From assembly GCA_019234035.1 (NCBI GenBank), contig JAFALX010000097.1, forward strand, positions 1 to 7,997: 7,997 nt of DNA. The letters are read 5' to 3'. The notes beneath the pieces are model-generated. The model saw only the letters and a list, made by a program, of their open reading frames with translations. It was not told the DNA's origin and did no database searches. The DNA comes from Candidatus Dormiibacterota bacterium (lineage in GTDB: Bacteria; Chloroflexota; Dormibacteria; Aeolococcales; Aeolococcaceae). The position numbers were made by a program, and so were the translations under genes. Below are positions 5,723 to 7,997 of the stretch, one piece after another (the stretch's first letter is position 1; each line of letters opens with the position of its first letter).

Positions 5723-6973
5723 ATGAGGCGGCGAACCCTCCTCGCCGGCGCGGCAGCTCTGCTCGCCGGCGGCACCGCGTACGAACTCGACCGGCGTCAT
5801 CTCCTGCAGGAGCGCGACGCCGATCCCGACTGGCAGGAGCTGACCATCCCCCTGCAGGGTCGTCCGACGGAGGTGTTCTCAGCGGACGGCACGCGGCTCC
5901 ACGTCGAGGTGTTCGGAGCGGACGATGCGCCCACGATCCTGCTCATCCACGGGTGGCTCGAGAGCATCGACCTCTGGCACCACCAGATCAGTGAGTTGTC
6001 GCGGGACTTCCGGGTCGTCGCGTACGAGCTGCGCGGGCACGGACGCAGCGGCCAGCCGCGCAACGGCCGCTACGACTACGAGGTGCTCGCCGATGACATG
6101 CAGGCCGTGCTCGACGCGATGCTGCCGCCGGGCGAGGTCTGCCTCGCCGCCGGTCACTCGCTGGGCGGCATGACGATCGTCTCGTGGGCGGGCCGGCATC
6201 CCGAGTCGGTGCACGTCCGGCTCGCCGGGGTGGCGCTCCTCAACACCGGCATGAGCGATTTCGTGCGCTACGCGACCGCTCTCGGCAACAGAACCGGATA
6301 CCACGTGCACCACGCCGCGTACCAGGCGCTGTTCTTCACACCGGTGGCGTGGCCGCGGCAGTTCGACCGCGTCTCGTACTTCCTCACCAAGCGCATGGCG
6401 CTCGGGCCCTCGGCGAGCATCGGCGCCGTCGCGGCGTGCCATCGCATGTTCACGCGAACGCACCACCCCGCGCGTAGCGGATTCGGCCGGATGTTCCTGA
6501 CGCTCGACCTCATGCCGGCCGTGGCGAAGCTGACCGCTCCGGCCGCGGTGATCGGCGGCCGGCTCGACCGGCTTCTGCCCCCCTGGTACTCAGAGAGGCT
6601 CGCGTCGGCGCTTCCCGATCTGGTCGAGTACGTGGACCTTGCCGAGTCGGGTCACATGTCGCCGCTGGAGGCACCGGACCGCGTCACGATGCACATCGGC
6701 CGCCTCGCTCGCGCGTGCCTGCTGGTGCGTCCTGTGACCCTGGAAGGGCGGGCGTTTGCGAGCGCCGGCATCGAGGACCCGCCCTCCGGCGAGGAGGCGG
6801 CGGCGGCCGGGGATGGCGCCGCCACGGGGGCGGTGGCCGTGGACGGCGCGCCGGTCATCGCCGCCGGCGACGCCGAGGAGAAGCCTGTGTCGAAGCGCCC
6901 GCGGCTGCGACGCCGCCGCAGGGGGTCGCCGCCGGTCAACACCGAGGTCGAGCAGAACCCGGCGTCCCGCTGA
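5723..6973 (+). CDS. Alpha/beta hydrolase with N-terminal Tat-like/anchor segment and Arg-rich C-terminal tail
   Basis: A 416-residue serine hydrolase of the alpha/beta fold. Visible elements are the oxyanion-hole region LLIHGW (73-78), YELRGHGRSGQP (101-112), the nucleophile elbow GHSLGG with Ser146 (144-149), the acid Asp282 in GGRLDRLLPP and His311 in ESGHMSPLEAPD. The triad is complete and the catalytic domain (about 45-332) has normal length. The N-terminus MRRRTLLAGAAALLAGG has an RRxxLL pattern plus a short hydrophobic stretch without an obvious AxA cleavage site, so it may be a Tat signal or membrane anchor. Residues about 335-416 are extra: an acidic Ala/Gly-rich segment, then KRPRLRRRRRGSPP, probably disordered. 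Substrate is unknown; esterase, lipase or epoxide-hydrolase-like activity are all possible. It converges on the bactofilin gene. Confidence 0.88.
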   Translation: MRRRTLLAGAAALLAGGTAYELDRRHLLQERDADPDWQELTIPLQGRPTEVFSADGTRLHVEVFGADDAPTILLIHGWLESIDLWHHQISELSRDFRVVAYELRGHGRSGQPRNGRYDYEVLADDMQAVLDAMLPPGEVCLAAGHSLGGMTIVSWAGRHPESVHVRLAGVALLNTGMSDFVRYATALGNRTGYHVHHAAYQALFFTPVAWPRQFDRVSYFLTKRMALGPSASIGAVAACHRMFTRTHHPARSGFGRMFLTLDLMPAVAKLTAPAAVIGGRLDRLLPPWYSERLASALPDLVEYVDLAESGHMSPLEAPDRVTMHIGRLARACLLVRPVTLEGRAFASAGIEDPPSGEEAAAAGDGAATGAVAVDGAPVIAAGDAEEKPVSKRPRLRRRRRGSPPVNTEVEQNPASR

Positions 6974-6985
6974 CCGGCCGGTCAG
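6970..6985. repeat. 16-bp perfect palindrome spanning two convergent stop codons
   Basis: CTGACCGGCCGGTCAG is its own reverse complement. The TGA at 6971-6973 ends the hydrolase, and the TCA at 6982-6984 is the TGA of the bactofilin on the other strand. In RNA it could form a 6-bp stem with a GGCC loop on either transcript. No T-tract follows, so a terminator role is only possible. Confidence 0.7.
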
Positions 6986-7386
6986 TCGGACGAGGCTGAG
7001 CCCCCGTCGCCCTGCATCGTGATGCTGCCGTTGACGACGGTGCCGTCGTCCACGCGGAGGCGCGGGGTGCGCACGTCGCCGGTGATGGAACCGGTGCCGT
7101 GCACGTTGAGACGCACATCAGCGACGACGTTGCCGTGCAGCTCGCCGCGCACGGTGACATTGCGTCCTTCGACGCGTGCGGCGACGTTCGCGCCCGCCTC
7201 GATGTCGATGTCGCCGGTCGCTTGCAGCTCGCCCTCGACGTGGCCTTCGATGTGGAGGTCGCCTTCGACGCGCAGGGTGCCCTTGAGCTCATCCCGCGGC
7301 CCGATCTTCACGCTGTTTGTCGCGTTTCCGTCGCGAGTACGTGCACGAGGCACTGCAATCTCATTGAGCTCCGTGATGTTGTCCAT
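6982..7386 (-). CDS. Bactofilin family protein
   Basis: A 134-residue polymer-forming cytoskeletal protein candidate. After a polar N-terminus (1-25), residues about 27-125 form the short-repeat beta-helix of bactofilins. Small hydrophobic residues alternate with Gly in successive rungs: LKGTLRVEGDLHIEGHVEGELQATGDIDIEAGANVAARVEGRNVTVRGELHGNVVADVRLNVHGTGSITGD. The C-terminus is a short Gly/Ser/Asp tail. Bactofilins self-assemble into nucleotide-independent filaments at the membrane and help localise cell-wall or envelope proteins. The ATG at 7386 is chosen because the protein then begins just before the domain; GGAGG lies 13 nt upstream, a somewhat long spacing. A longer in-frame start at 7500 would add 38 Arg/Pro-rich residues that do not resemble the family. 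The gene is divergent from the methyltransferase. Confidence 0.87.
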   Translation of the reverse strand: MDNITELNEIAVPRARTRDGNATNSVKIGPRDELKGTLRVEGDLHIEGHVEGELQATGDIDIEAGANVAARVEGRNVTVRGELHGNVVADVRLNVHGTGSITGDVRTPRLRVDDGTVVNGSITMQGDGGSASSD

Positions 7387-7399
7387 TTCTGAGGGGAAT

Positions 7400-7404
7400 C
7401 CTCC
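7400..7404 (-). promoter_or_regulatory. Shine-Dalgarno-like GGAGG for bactofilin
   Basis: The minus strand reads GGAGG, 13 nt before the ATG at 7386. The spacing is longer than ideal, but it is the only purine-rich site near the start. Confidence 0.4.
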
Positions 7405-7433
7405 GTAGCGGCCTGGCTCTGCTTGACGGGCGA

Positions 7434-7439
7434 ATGCTA
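7434..7439 (-). promoter_or_regulatory. Possible -10 box (TAGCAT) for bactofilin
   Basis: The minus strand reads TAGCAT, 47 nt before the bactofilin ATG. This leaves room for a leader with the GGAGG site. The -35 position falls inside the 7451-7466 inverted repeat, which could therefore act as an operator. No consensus -35 is seen. Confidence 0.3.
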
Positions 7440-7442
7440 GAC

Positions 7443-7494
7443 GAGTCGGTCCGGCCCTCGGGCCGGCTGTAACGAGCCCGCGACTCCGGTCCGG
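7443..7494. repeat. Nested inverted repeats and a 40-bp-spaced direct repeat in a divergent promoter region
   Basis: The 127-bp gap between the bactofilin and methyltransferase starts contains three elements. CCGGCCC (7451-7457) and GGGCCGG (7460-7466) form a perfect inverted repeat with a 2-nt spacer. GAGTCG (7443-7448) and CGACTC (7481-7486) form an outer inverted repeat. CGGTCCGG occurs twice, at 7447-7454 and 7487-7494, exactly 40 bp apart. Together they could be an operator for a dimeric regulator or a structured leader. Confidence 0.5.
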
Positions 7495-7513
7495 TGGCAT
7501 TCAGAATCCCATC

Positions 7514-7997
7514 GTGGGCGTGGAAACCGCCGCCGATCCCTTCACCTCGCTTTTGCTCGCCTTTTATGAGCAGGCGGCCCCGCGATACGACGATTGGGCG
7601 GGGGGAGTCCACCGCAAGGCCGCGGCGCGGCTGGCGCAGCTGGCGGCGGTGCAGCCCGGCGAGCTTGTCGTCGACGCGGGGACCGGCACCGGCCTCTTTG
7701 TGCGTGCGATCACGTCGGCCGGCCACCGGGCGGCGCGAGTCCTCGGCGTCGACATTTCGCAGCCGATGCTCGACATTGCGGAGGCCAACTGCACAGACGA
7801 CCCGACGGTGACGTTCGGCCGCGGCGTCGTCGAGGACCTGGTGCTGCGCGAGAACCAGGTGAGCGTCGTCGCGCTCGGGCTCGTGCTGTCGGACGTCGCG
7901 GATCCCGAGGCGGTGCTGCTGGAAGCACGCCGCGTGCTCCGTCCCGGCGGCCGCGTGGTGGTCTCGGAGTTTCGTCGCAGCCTGCAGACCGAGGTCG
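7514..7997 (+). CDS. Class I SAM-dependent methyltransferase, 3' truncated by window
   Basis: The first 161 residues of a UbiE/Methyltransf_11-like enzyme, cut off by the right edge. The N-terminus AFYEQAAPRYDDWAGGVHRKAAARL precedes motif I VVDAGTGTG (52-60), which binds S-adenosylmethionine. The acidic residue for the ribose is Asp80 in LGVDISQPML. Later come VVALGLVLSDVADPEAVL and the post-motif VLRPGGRVVVSEF (141-153). No ATG is available; GTG at 7514 is favoured and GTG at 7520 is an alternative. No Shine-Dalgarno is visible, but CAGAAT (7502-7507) lies 6 nt before the first GTG and could be a -10 for a leaderless transcript. The methyl acceptor (quinone, lipid or small molecule) cannot be inferred. 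It is divergent from bactofilin. Confidence 0.82.
   Translation, partial: MGVETAADPFTSLLLAFYEQAAPRYDDWAGGVHRKAAARLAQLAAVQPGELVVDAGTGTGLFVRAITSAGHRAARVLGVDISQPMLDIAEANCTDDPTVTFGRGVVEDLVLRENQVSVVALGLVLSDVADPEAVLLEARRVLRPGGRVVVSEFRRSLQTEV

Noticed and set aside
7387..7500. N-terminal extension of the bactofilin from an upstream start
   Set aside because: The extra 38 residues are Pro/Arg-rich and cover the repeat-rich promoter region; the ATG at 7386 with a GGAGG upstream fits bactofilin length.
1..7997. CRISPR array, insertion sequence, prophage, toxin-antitoxin or defence system
   Set aside because: I found no regularly spaced repeats, transposase, integrase or recognisable defence domains; the content is metabolic, transport and envelope genes.

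Overview
The window is high-GC, almost fully coding bacterial DNA. The gene families, N-terminal lipoboxes and GTG starts, together with several genes that seem to have almost no leader, suggest an actinobacterium or a related high-GC terrabacterial lineage (for example Dormibacterota). I cannot place it more closely from sequence alone. There are ten protein genes, two of them cut by the window edges. I see no tRNA, rRNA, insertion sequence, phage gene or CRISPR array.

Layout from left to right. (1) Positions 1-795 (+) hold the C-terminal part of a FAD-dependent pyridine nucleotide-disulfide oxidoreductase that has lost the usual His-Glu catalytic pair. (2) A strong GC-rich hairpin at about 823-866 separates it from a convergent four-gene operon (4220 down to 876, minus strand). 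This operon encodes a complete OpuC/OsmF(YehZYXW)-type glycine betaine/choline/compatible-solute ABC importer in the order permease, ATPase, permease, lipoprotein substrate-binding protein. The first three genes are joined by 4-bp ATGA overlaps. (3) Upstream on the same strand are two tandem paralogous lipoproteins of the COG4315 / secreted-repeat (PF03640-like) family, a recognisable local duplication. (4) Divergent from these are a small DUF2277 protein (5483-5683, GTG start) and an alpha/beta hydrolase with a possible Tat or anchor N-terminus and an unusual Arg-rich C-terminal tail. (5) A bactofilin gene (minus) converges on the hydrolase, and the two stop codons sit inside one 16-bp perfect palindrome. 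(6) Divergent from the bactofilin, across a region rich in inverted and direct repeats, is a class I SAM-dependent methyltransferase that runs off the right edge and has only GTG start candidates.

Functionally, the best-supported unit is the osmolyte importer: extracytoplasmic lipoprotein capture, two membrane subunits, and an ATPase with a short CBS-like tail. The neighbouring lipoproteins, hydrolase and bactofilin are envelope-associated or plausibly so, but nothing in the sequence ties them into one pathway. I did not find a convincing new multi-gene system. The most interesting points are the repeated -10-like box about 9 nt before the start codon at several single genes (near-leaderless transcription), in contrast to the strong Shine-Dalgarno sites in the transporter operon, and the structured intergenic DNA.
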